The translations under genes were made by a program, and so were the position numbers. A model generated the notes under the pieces. That model did not search any database. It worked only from the letters and a program-made list of their open reading frames with translations, and was not told where the DNA came from. A DNA stretch of 64,000 nt, taken from assembly GCA_020631355.1 (NCBI GenBank), contig JAHDHL010000011.1, forward strand, positions 1 to 64,000, in the 5' to 3' direction. Of this stretch, positions 1 to 7,556 are shown one piece after another. The stretch comes from Saprospiraceae bacterium. Lineage in GTDB: Bacteria; Bacteroidota; Bacteroidia; Chitinophagales; Saprospiraceae. Each line of letters starts with the position of its first letter. The first letter of the stretch is position 1.

Positions 1-7
1 TAAAAGA

Positions 8-292
8 ATGATGAACTTAATAAGAGTTTATGAGGAGGATATAGATGACTCTTGTATAGATTTGTATTTGCTAAATCATAATTATAAAGCAAGGATCAAA
101 CTTGAAAAAGGTTTTAAGTTTTATTATTTGAATTTAGATGATAATATTTTATATTTACACTATTCTAAATACCAGGAAATATATCGATAATATTATTATT
201 GTATGCTTCTTAAGCATGGAAATGAAAATATGATTGCTATCGATTATTTCCCTAGTTTCTTATTAACTCCTGGAGGGTTAAGGTTAGTGTAG
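8..292 (+). pseudogene. Degraded small ORF with in-frame stop
   Basis: A 60-codon ORF opens with ATG ATG at 8 and ends in TAA at 188-190. The same frame continues past this stop, with an ATG at 203, to a TAG at 290-292. The predicted protein is rich in Asp, Tyr and Leu and I do not recognise it. The block is much more AT-rich than the genes after 1.4 kb. It may be one broken gene of about 95 codons, or two chance ORFs in decayed DNA. The left edge is cut by the window, so anything upstream is unknown. Confidence 0.3.
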
Positions 293-347
293 TAACGCCT
301 AATAGATAAATGATGAGTTTAAAAAAATCTTAAAGTCACATTTTTAA

Positions 348-685
348 TTATTTTTTTATTCTGTACTTAATTGGTGGCTCTTTTTGGATGGAAAAACAGA
401 CGCTTATGATTGTTGCCGCATTTATCATTCGGAAATAGATGGAGTAGTTTCTTATTTGAGCAATTCAGGAAATACTGAGGCTTTTCCATAGAAGAAGGCG
501 ATGGTTTCCTTTTTAGGTTTACTCCTACGAAGAGAGAAGGAGGTGCAAATAGAAGATTTAGGTACTTAATAGATATAGGTGATTATGTTTATAAAGAGCC
601 AAAAGGGGAAAAAATTACTTTCACTAAAACAGATGGTACAATAATATCCTACACTTACAAAAAATGTTGTGATGAAGAAAAGTAA
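348..685 (+). pseudogene. Frameshifted remnant of a small hypothetical protein
   Basis: Two overlapping frames together read like one small beta-rich protein. The first is open from 348 (no ATG) to a TAG at 489-491 and ends near GNTEAFP. The second is open from 479 to TAA 683-685, contains the segment RFRYLIDIGDYVYKEPKG, and has no start codon of its own. The frames meet within about ten bases near 480-490, as expected from a single frameshift. The second half resembles small Bacteroidota secreted proteins in which a GD-x-hydrophobic-x-K turn precedes a short beta segment, but I cannot name the family. Function is unknown. Confidence 0.4.
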
Positions 686-768
686 TATGTTTTTAGGGCC
701 CCTTATGTTGTAAGTGTTTAGAAACAAAAAAGAATCGATCTTGTCTCTTTAAGGCCTTTTTTATATTG

Positions 769-784
769 CATCTGACAATAATAT
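769..784 (+). repeat. Left copy of a 16-bp direct repeat
   Basis: CATCTGACAATAATAT occurs here and again, identical, at 1312-1327. The two copies bracket the small membrane-protein gene at 832-1269. Confidence 0.7.
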
Positions 785-831
785 ATGAAAGGTGTTTTTG
801 TCTTTTTAATATTCTTAAATTATATAAGAAA

Positions 832-1269
832 ATGAAAGGAAAAAGCAAGCGGGAATCTAAGGAGTTTTTAGGTAAACCTTTACGAGAGTGGGTGTACTTT
901 GCACTAATCTGTATAGTGCCATTCATTATTGCAGGAGTGATTGTTTACAGTAAATATTCTTCTCTGATGAAAAATGGCATTATAACTATTGGTAAGACAC
1001 ATGAGATTATATATGCTGGATATAGTAGCAGATACATTACCTATTCTTATTCCATAAATGATGAAATATTCAATGATAGAGTGAGTGATTGGGACGAATC
1101 AATAATAGTTCCTAATGGGGTTTACTATGTTGTCTGTGATACTACCAAATCTAATCTTTCAATTATGCTTTTTGATATAGCAGTAGATGTAGAAAGTGAA
1201 TTTGGAGAAATTATTGAAGATGATATTTTGGAAATAAAATCAGAAATTAGTTTTTGGAATATTAATTGA
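832..1269 (+). CDS. Small single-pass membrane protein, hypothetical
   Basis: The protein has 145 residues when started at the ATG at 832. The frame is open upstream to 766, but that extension carries no sensible signal. Residues 1-19 are basic, followed by one strongly hydrophobic segment at about 20-44. The rest is a soluble beta-rich domain with ITYSYSINDEIF and PNGVYYVVCD. This layout (one helix, then a strand-rich domain with a Tyr-Val-Val motif) is common in short Bacteroidota proteins of unknown function. It lies alone between two 16-bp direct repeats and upstream of a perfect inverted repeat. An accessory or immunity-type role is conceivable but unsupported. Confidence 0.6.
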   Translation: MKGKSKRESKEFLGKPLREWVYFALICIVPFIIAGVIVYSKYSSLMKNGIITIGKTHEIIYAGYSSRYITYSYSINDEIFNDRVSDWDESIIVPNGVYYVVCDTTKSNLSIMLFDIAVDVESEFGEIIEDDILEIKSEISFWNIN

Positions 1270-1311
1270 CCTTAATGATTTCAATCTAGGTCTGGAGCTA
1301 CTGTCAGAATC

Positions 1312-1327
1312 CATCTGACAATAATAT
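1312..1327 (+). repeat. Right copy of a 16-bp direct repeat
   Basis: Identical to 769-784 (CATCTGACAATAATAT). It overlaps the first two bases of the inverted repeat that begins at 1326. Confidence 0.7.
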
Positions 1328-1367
1328 GCTAGATATTAAGGAATAATATCCATCTAATATCTAGCAT
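1326..1367. terminator. Perfect 13-bp inverted repeat, terminator-like
   Basis: ATGCTAGATATTA at 1326-1338 pairs perfectly with TAATATCTAGCAT at 1355-1367 around a 16-base loop. It sits between the convergent genes ending at 1269 (+) and 1395 (-). The stem is AT-rich and has only a short T-run on the + strand, so termination is plausible but weak. Together with the adjacent direct repeat it could also be a recombination scar. Confidence 0.45.
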
Positions 1368-1394
1368 TTAAAATCCAGTAAATAGCTTTTATCC

Positions 1395-2294
1395 TCACAA
1401 CTCCATCGCATCATAAATCTTCTTGGCAATTACCTCATCATCCAAATATCCTAGGATGCCGTGATGATTATCCGTATGATTCTGAACGTGATTGCTGTTG
1501 ACAATACGGGGCCTGATATTGAAGTGCCTGTCATCCAATGGATGTAGGGCAATATAGTCCTTTTCATCGTAGGCGTTATACCATTTTTCGGCATCATCTC
1601 CTTGGATGCAGCTAGGCATTTCCAGTGGTGGTTCAAGTAAACCGGAAAGGATTTGCATACCCAATGGCGAACCGATGGTAATGAATTGCTTTACCTTATA
1701 ATTCGGATTATTCTTGAGTATGAGATAGGTGATAATGGAACCTAAGGAATGACCTACAACGACGCAAGGTTCATCATCAAAACAATCCTTGACGATTTGG
1801 TTGATTTCTTTTTTGATTTCGCTGTCATTGAGATAGAAGAAAACATCTTTGACAACCAGTTTCATCAATCTTTTTCCTACAATTTTTTTCCGATCCAAAA
1901 ATTCCAGAATATCCTGTACGAATTCCCAATTCAAGGGACCACGTTCATTATCCATCATGCTTCGGACCTGGTCTCTTTCTCCAATGTTACTTCCTGCCGA
2001 CCTCATGGCAATTTCACCAAGAAAAGCCTTGGCAAAATCCAATTCCTTGGCTGGGTCATAACCATCATTACCGCTTCTTGTAACTTCCTCTGGTTTTTTC
2101 TTCTTTTTCTTTTTGGTTTCCTCAACCAATTCATCCAGTTTTTTTCCATAAAAAGGAACTTTGATGATTTCATCCGGAGGTAAGGATAATCCAGACTTTT
2201 CCAAACCTTTTTTCCATGTATCCAACCAGATTTCACGAAGTTCTTCTTGGGTGAGTTCTCCTTGCGCACGCCCGTGTACGAAAATAACTTTCAT
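1395..2294 (-). CDS. Alpha/beta hydrolase, partner of the CHAT protease
   Basis: The 299-residue protein has no signal peptide and should be cytoplasmic. It opens with a strand and oxyanion turn (MKVIFVHGRA). The nucleophile elbow GHSLG has Ser183, with candidate acid residues Asp243/Asp246 and His277/His278 near the C-terminus, so the catalytic triad looks intact. Family knowledge suggests a lipase or esterase; the substrate is unknown. A lysine run at residues 61-67, followed by a charged, probably disordered loop to about 82, sits between the first strand and the core. The gene lies 75 bp downstream of the CHAT protease gene on the same strand, so the two are probably co-transcribed. I infer that it is either the effector of the pair or a target of the protease. 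Confidence 0.8.
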   Translation of the reverse strand: MKVIFVHGRAQGELTQEELREIWLDTWKKGLEKSGLSLPPDEIIKVPFYGKKLDELVEETKKKKKKKPEEVTRSGNDGYDPAKELDFAKAFLGEIAMRSAGSNIGERDQVRSMMDNERGPLNWEFVQDILEFLDRKKIVGKRLMKLVVKDVFFYLNDSEIKKEINQIVKDCFDDEPCVVVGHSLGSIITYLILKNNPNYKVKQFITIGSPLGMQILSGLLEPPLEMPSCIQGDDAEKWYNAYDEKDYIALHPLDDRHFNIRPRIVNSNHVQNHTDNHHGILGYLDDEVIAKKIYDAMEL

Positions 2295-2369
2295 AGTATG
2301 ATTTTTATTTTTTTGAATTTAGAATACTTTATTGCTAATTCATTTTTAACCAAGAGAATGCAATTATCA

Positions 2370-3293
2370 TTACACTTCGATTAATTCCCCGTTTTTATAA
2401 ATAACAAAATGTTCTTCTTCTGCTCCTGCCAAACATCCCTCGACTCTCCCCGAATCAAAGGCATTTTCAATATCCATATTCTTATCTTCGGCCAATTGAT
2501 AATAGAACCCGCTACTGAAAGCATTGGAAGCCCTGTCCTTGATATCAATGGTCGTTCCGATTACATATTCCACATGATTGGAAATAGCCTTGGCTTGTTC
2601 AGCAGAATGACAGGCATTCAATACTACAGCCCTTATGGTAAACCTTCTTTTGAAGAATTTGAAAAGTGATTTTAATCCGGAAATCTTGATGAGTTGATCT
2701 GTTCTTTTATCATCATCTTGTACTACAATTCCGGCATAATCGCCATCTGCACCATGCCCTGAGAAATGAAGAATATCAGGCTGCATTTCTTGTGTGAATT
2801 CCTTGAATTCGGAACTACTTACGGCTTTCTCCCGATTAATAGTGAAATAATCTTGCGTGCCCTGCAATTTTCCCATGATGGTAGCATATTCCTTATCCAA
2901 GTTCAGTTTTGTGGTACTACCCGGATTGGAAGTCAGCATCAGTATCTTGATGTTCTCGGAAGTACTGCCTCCTTTAGAAATGGGGGGCTCATTTGTTAGC
3001 TCAGGAGTCTTTGTGGTTTCTTTAGTCTCGGTACTATCCTCCACATCATTAAGTATATTCAATGTCCTATGGTTAATAGTATTCCGTTTAAGATTGATTT
3101 GTGAATTGGAAAGTATACCCAAGTTCTTTTCCGACTTGAATGTTGTCAGATCCGAAAGGATTTGGGAAGTATTGGTGGCTAGGGTGTCTTTGTTTCTGTC
3201 ATCAGCCCATTGTATAATGGCTTTTAGTGCTGCATCTGTCCTCCCCTGTATGACTAATTTCCTGACTTTCTCCTTGAGTTCTTTTAGTGACAT
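2370..3293 (-). CDS. EAD-CHAT caspase-like protease
   Basis: The 307-residue soluble protein has two parts. Residues 1-82 are a helical domain with the LVIQGRTDAALKAI and NLKRNTINHRTLNIL signatures of effector-associated domain 11, a death-fold-like adaptor of bacterial conflict systems. After a Ser/Thr/Glu-rich linker (85-112) comes a CHAT domain (about 113-290). It has the His of HFSGHG (His180) and the Cys of VVLNACHSAEQA (Cys228), so the caspase-type dyad is intact. Such proteins act as signal-activated proteases, usually recruited by a partner with the same adaptor domain; no such partner is visible here. The gene is first in a minus-strand pair with the alpha/beta hydrolase and diverges from the zinc-ribbon protein at 3393. 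Confidence 0.88.
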   Translation of the reverse strand: MSLKELKEKVRKLVIQGRTDAALKAIIQWADDRNKDTLATNTSQILSDLTTFKSEKNLGILSNSQINLKRNTINHRTLNILNDVEDSTETKETTKTPELTNEPPISKGGSTSENIKILMLTSNPGSTTKLNLDKEYATIMGKLQGTQDYFTINREKAVSSSEFKEFTQEMQPDILHFSGHGADGDYAGIVVQDDDKRTDQLIKISGLKSLFKFFKRRFTIRAVVLNACHSAEQAKAISNHVEYVIGTTIDIKDRASNAFSSGFYYQLAEDKNMDIENAFDSGRVEGCLAGAEEEHFVIYKNGELIEV

Positions 3294-3333
3294 TAGACTT
3301 TGCTTTTTTGTTTTAGTCGTAATTTATGTAAAA

Positions 3334-3362
3334 TTTCATTAACTATTATTTTAATATCTTTG
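3334..3362 (+). promoter_or_regulatory. Probable Bacteroidota-type promoter
   Basis: TATCTTTG at 3355-3362 matches the -7 consensus TAnnTTTG. A weak -33 element (TTT, 3334-3336) lies 18 bases upstream. The expected start point is a few bases past 3362, giving a leader of about 25 bases before the ATG at 3393. Confidence 0.45.
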
Positions 3363-3392
3363 GTTCCATAATCCAATCTTAACTACATCAGC

Positions 3393-4778
3393 ATGAAAAA
3401 GCATAAGGTCCCTTGCCCTAAGTGTAATTTCCAACTTCAGGTAGATGCCCAGCCCTATATCAGATTCCAATGCCCGGTTTGTAGTACGATTCTCGAATTG
3501 GAGAATGGGAAATTGAAAGGGGATAAGACTTCTTCTAAGGAGAATGCGGTTTTGCCTAAATCCGCAACAGTCCCCGAAGCTACATCTTCTATGTTTACAG
3601 GCAACCTTGCAAAGGTGAGCATGTTGATCTGTGGGATTTTTCTGATTATACTGGTTACCATGATTTATATGAATTGGCTTAATCTGGAGGATGAGTCCTA
3701 TACCAGAATCATGGCCAATCCCAAGGTGACGAAGATAGAGGAACACCTGAAGAATTATAGTAATGGAAAATATGGTGATGAATTAAGATTCATCAAGGAT
3801 AGCCTTTATTATAATATGGCAATGAATGAGTATGATGCAGGCGTAGCCTGGGTAACGAGCCGTTGTGAGCGATTGGATGAAGCCAGCCAGAAGGTAGTGC
3901 ATTACAGGAAAGATGAAATGGAGACCATCTGCGAGGATTGTTACTTTAAGGTGGCCAGTAATACTAGTGATTTTAATACCATTTCGATTTATGAATCCAG
4001 ATATCCTGAGGGGAGATATATGGATAGTATTGATCTGGTGAAAAATAGATTATGGGATAGGATAGAAGAACAATATTTGGCCAGAAGCAAAAGGAATAAT
4101 ATACCGAATGACAGGGTGGACTTTGTGAAGTCACTATTGGAGCATTCAAGGAGAACGGGTTCAAGAACCATCGAAGTAAGTGTGCTTTCCAGATGGAATC
4201 TCAAGGATTGGGAGAATTATTCACAAGAGGCCAAGGATTACGTGGATGCAATGATTCAGGTATCGAATGTATTGGAAAACGTGTCGCATCCGCTTCCCTC
4301 TGCAAATCCTCCTCCGGGAATCAGTCGTGCGATTGGTTCTAATATTCAATTTGCTGAGAATGGTATCGTGAATATCCTGCAGAGAAGATTGGATTCCCTT
4401 TTTGTTCCGAATCCGTTCAAGGCGGTCAGGAAAGACCAGCCTCTGAGCCAAGACACTGCAGGTATTGTAGTGGAGTGCGAAATATTGAACCTGGAAGAAA
4501 GCACAGACGATATATCATACCCTGTGCTTTATATCCGTACCAATAGCGATGATGATGATGACTCGCCCATCTTCCAAAGGTATGTTTTGGGTATCAGCAT
4601 GGATTGGGATTTTCAATTCAAGGTGCCGGACTCATCAGAGGGAATTACCTTTAGCTCCACGAGCAAACCGGATGATAGTTTTTCTAACTTATCAAGGGGA
4701 AGCATGGTATATAATATGATGGTTCGATCCGCATATGAGAATTATATGGAAGAAATTTCAGATGACTTAGGATTTTAG
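3393..4778 (+). CDS. Zinc-ribbon, single-pass membrane protein
   Basis: The 461-residue protein starts with a zinc ribbon formed by Cys8, Cys11, Cys27 and Cys30 (CPKC and CPVC). A Ser/Lys-rich linker and one transmembrane helix at about 75-96 follow. The remaining 365 residues should be extracytoplasmic. They contain helical sequence with a YESRYPEGRYMDSI segment like a degenerate TPR, then a beta-rich C-terminal part. The small ribbon therefore faces the cytoplasm and the large domain the periplasm, a layout often seen in sensor or adaptor proteins. The gene diverges from the CHAT-hydrolase pair across 99 bp, so it could share its regulation, but no sequence evidence ties it to the protease. 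Function is unknown. Confidence 0.72.
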   Translation: MKKHKVPCPKCNFQLQVDAQPYIRFQCPVCSTILELENGKLKGDKTSSKENAVLPKSATVPEATSSMFTGNLAKVSMLICGIFLIILVTMIYMNWLNLEDESYTRIMANPKVTKIEEHLKNYSNGKYGDELRFIKDSLYYNMAMNEYDAGVAWVTSRCERLDEASQKVVHYRKDEMETICEDCYFKVASNTSDFNTISIYESRYPEGRYMDSIDLVKNRLWDRIEEQYLARSKRNNIPNDRVDFVKSLLEHSRRTGSRTIEVSVLSRWNLKDWENYSQEAKDYVDAMIQVSNVLENVSHPLPSANPPPGISRAIGSNIQFAENGIVNILQRRLDSLFVPNPFKAVRKDQPLSQDTAGIVVECEILNLEESTDDISYPVLYIRTNSDDDDDSPIFQRYVLGISMDWDFQFKVPDSSEGITFSSTSKPDDSFSNLSRGSMVYNMMVRSAYENYMEEISDDLGF

Positions 4779-4798
4779 TACGGAAGCGTTTGGCTTAT

Positions 4799-6496
4799 CT
4801 ATAATCCCTGTAAGTACCTTTCTACATCCTGATTGGAATCCAATTCCAATTTTTTCTTCAGTCGGAATTTCCCTACTCGGACAGCCTCGGGACTAACCGC
4901 CCTAAGGTTGGCGATTTCTTTGTTGGAAAGTCCGATTTTGATGAATCCGCACAAGTCCAAGTCACTTTTTGAAAGTTTGGGGAATCGACTCCTGAGGTTC
5001 TCATAGAACGACTGGTTGATTTGCTCGATATTTTCATTGAATAGGGATTGTTCCTCCGTCGTCTGGAGCTTATCCTTGATGGTTTGCTCCAAACTCCTCC
5101 AATCCTTTGATGCTTCGGGTTTGATGTGGAGTTTGAGCTGTTCTATTTGGCCGAGTAATTCCTGATAGAATTCCTGTTTCCTACTGATATCAATGGCCAT
5201 TCGGGATATATCCTGCTGCTTATGACTTAATTCTTGGTTGAGTTTTTCCAATTTGAGTTTTTGTAACTCATCCCGCTGTTTTGTTTTTTCCAATTCCTGT
5301 GTTGCAATTTCCTTTCGGTGTTGATTGGCGAGATACATATTCCTGAAAATCAGTAACCCTAGCACCAGTAGCATAATCAGCCCCCCAATGGTAATGAACA
5401 GGGTTTGCTTTTGGATACGATTCTGTTGTTCCAATTTGTCAATTTCTAATTCATTGAGCCTGATTTGGTGCTGGTTGTTGGCTTGGAATAGTTTTTCCTG
5501 CATTCTTGCACCATGCAAGGAATCCTTGAGTTGATAATACTTGTTCAGATATTCAATGGCGGGGCCTGTTTGTCCATCGGCCTCATAGGTTTCCGATAAA
5601 TCCTTGTAGGTGACATAAGTCACATAGGGTAGGTTGTTGCTTTCGGATATATCCAGACTCTTAAAATAGAAATCATATGCCTGTCCAAAATCTCCCATTA
5701 AATAATAACAATAGGCCAGATTACCATATGATGGTGCTACATCCCTCGGTTCCCCAATTTTCATTACATAATCATGGGATTCGTTCAGGTGACGCAGAGC
5801 TTTCTTGGGTTGACGCATCTGGAGATAAATATATCCCATGTTATTATTGGCAATACTCATGAAATGCCCATAGTCAGGATTGCTCTCTATCAGTTGCTGG
5901 CTGGTCTCATAGACAATCTTGTATTTTTCCAGTGCTTCCTCTATCCGTCCCATGGACCCGAGGTTATTGGCCATGTTATTGAGGATGTTCATTTTGAAAG
6001 TGCTATAGCTATCCTCCTCATTCATAGCGAGGGCCTTTTCGTAATATTCTTGAGCCTTTTCATGTTGTCCTAAAAGGAAATGGGATAAACCCGTACACAT
6101 CAGTATCTGATCCTGGGGTTTGCTGACCTTATTCTCGATACTGATTCGATGTGCTTCTTGAAGATAGCCTAGTGCATTAATGGGAATTTCTTTGATGTTA
6201 TAATGAATACCCATATACATATTGCCAAGTGTCTCCAATTCAGGATCTCCAATGGCTTTGCTTTCATTGATGACCCTTTTCATCAAAAGAGTATCCACTC
6301 CAAGGATGTCCGTCTTTCCATCATCCTCCGTTATGGCCTGGTCTATCCATGCCTTGATAGAATCCCTGGGTGTAGCATTTGATTTATCAATGGGTATTCC
6401 AACGAATAAAATCAATAAAATCATTCCGCTATTGAACGAATTGATAGTTATTCGGAGGAAAAAATCAGGAATTATTGGTTTTAACATCAAAATCAA
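4799..6496 (-). CDS. TPR sensor with C-terminal LuxR-type HTH
   Basis: The protein has 565 residues. An N-terminal signal or membrane segment (about 10-40) precedes tetratricopeptide repeats (about 60-340, for example EKAQEYYEKALAMNEEDSY). A second transmembrane helix (about 355-380) is followed by a long charged coiled coil (about 385-480). The C-terminal helix-turn-helix of LuxR/GerE type includes GLSNKEIANLRAVSPEAVRV. The repeats would lie in the periplasm and the DNA-binding domain in the cytoplasm. This is a familiar Bacteroidota one-component regulator design. The signal and target genes are unknown. It diverges from the small secreted gene at 6724, whose upstream region is a natural candidate target. 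Confidence 0.85.
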   Translation of the reverse strand: MILMLKPIIPDFFLRITINSFNSGMILLILFVGIPIDKSNATPRDSIKAWIDQAITEDDGKTDILGVDTLLMKRVINESKAIGDPELETLGNMYMGIHYNIKEIPINALGYLQEAHRISIENKVSKPQDQILMCTGLSHFLLGQHEKAQEYYEKALAMNEEDSYSTFKMNILNNMANNLGSMGRIEEALEKYKIVYETSQQLIESNPDYGHFMSIANNNMGYIYLQMRQPKKALRHLNESHDYVMKIGEPRDVAPSYGNLAYCYYLMGDFGQAYDFYFKSLDISESNNLPYVTYVTYKDLSETYEADGQTGPAIEYLNKYYQLKDSLHGARMQEKLFQANNQHQIRLNELEIDKLEQQNRIQKQTLFITIGGLIMLLVLGLLIFRNMYLANQHRKEIATQELEKTKQRDELQKLKLEKLNQELSHKQQDISRMAIDISRKQEFYQELLGQIEQLKLHIKPEASKDWRSLEQTIKDKLQTTEEQSLFNENIEQINQSFYENLRSRFPKLSKSDLDLCGFIKIGLSNKEIANLRAVSPEAVRVGKFRLKKKLELDSNQDVERYLQGL

Positions 6497-6723
6497 GAGA
6501 GCTAGGTATTTTATGTGATAAATTATGATTTATTCGATTTAGTATTTGTATTACAGTAGTTTACACATATTAAAATAATTCACATTTTAATTTTGACTGT
6601 CACATTGCTGCCTTGTTATGTCCGTGTAACACTTTGTAATTAATATGTAACGCTTTGTAACGCTCAAAATCTCTTTCAATATATGGATATCTGACAAATT
6701 TGCACAAGCCAAGCACACACACT

Positions 6724-7104
6724 ATGAAAACGATGTCTAGGGAAACAAAGGGTAATTTCATTAAAATCATACTCATATTGAGTTTGGTTTATATCTCTTG
6801 TCTTGCCCAAGTGTTGAATGCCCAGGTTACTGTCTATTCCAGTACAGGTGTAATGAAACAGACACACACAAATATGGTATTGAGAAAAACCATATCACTC
6901 AAGAATATCAACCCGATCACTGAGACAACCAATATAAGTAAAGAAAAATCTGAACTGCTTAATAATAGGTCGATTGTAAAGGATGAGAATGAAATGCCGT
7001 ATATACAATTGACAGACCACAGCCCACAAACCCAAATTGTTATGATAGGAGTAGGATTGGTGGTATTGTTTCAAACACCAATACTATTCTTATTGGGTGA
7101 TTAA
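6724..7104 (+). CDS. Small secreted or membrane hypothetical protein
   Basis: The protein has 126 residues from the ATG at 6724; an upstream ATG at 6700 would add eight residues. A signal peptide ends near LAQVLNAQ, and a second hydrophobic stretch lies at the C-terminus (IVMIGVGLVVLFQTPILFLL). The middle is Thr/Asn/Lys-rich with no motif I recognise. It diverges from the TPR-LuxR regulator across about 227 bp. A strong terminator-like hairpin lies about 150 bases after the stop. Confidence 0.55.
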   Translation: MKTMSRETKGNFIKIILILSLVYISCLAQVLNAQVTVYSSTGVMKQTHTNMVLRKTISLKNINPITETTNISKEKSELLNNRSIVKDENEMPYIQLTDHSPQTQIVMIGVGLVVLFQTPILFLLGD

Positions 7105-7255
7105 ACCTCACCTTACCTAATTTATGCATACATCTAATGATTACCCGAATTTAAATAGACACAAAATGAACGATGTAGTATTTGTTATATTAGCTGTTTG
7201 AGGAACATCATACTTTTTTCAAACACCTAAAAAACCTGAATGATACCTTTGAAGT

Positions 7256-7297
7256 GAAAGGGATGTGAATGGTGCAAAACATCCCTTTCTGTTTTTA
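7256..7297 (+). terminator. Rho-independent terminator
   Basis: GAAAGGGATGT (7256-7266) pairs with ACATCCCTTTC (7279-7289), followed by TGTTTTTAT. Confidence 0.75.
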
Positions 7298-7367
7298 TCT
7301 TACTTGACTTTCCTACCTTCTAGTCATATTTTAATTCAGTATATATATTAATTGTGATTGCAAAAAT

Positions 7368-7397
7368 TCCTTTATTGAGGAAAATGTAATAATTTTG
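7368..7397 (+). promoter_or_regulatory. Canonical Bacteroidota promoter
   Basis: TTG at 7368-7370 and TAATTTTG at 7390-7397 are separated by exactly 19 bases, matching the TTG-N19-TAnnTTTG consensus of the primary Bacteroidota sigma factor. It would drive the S74-domain gene with a leader of about 150 bases. Confidence 0.65.
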
Positions 7398-7556
7398 TTG
7401 TTGCATCAGCATTCTGGATATTTCCCAAAGATGCCTTCCGACAAGTAAATTTTTGCTTTAGATAATCTTAACTAAAGGGTTTAGAACTGCTTTGGTTTAG
7501 GATACCTTATATCCTACCTTTCTGCATTCCACCCTGATTTTCATTAACTCATTTAA

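Larger units (their letters stand above)
7105..7556. other. Intergenic region: terminator and promoter
   Basis: This 452-bp gap holds the terminator hairpin at 7256-7297 and the promoter at 7368-7397. A start codon at 7166 opens only 11 codons before TGA. I see nothing else. Confidence 0.6.

Noticed and set aside
7166-7243. Short ORF of 11 codons continuing past a TGA
   Set aside because: The downstream part is open for only 13 more codons, and hydrophobic sequence in such a short stretch is easily chance; recoding is not supported.
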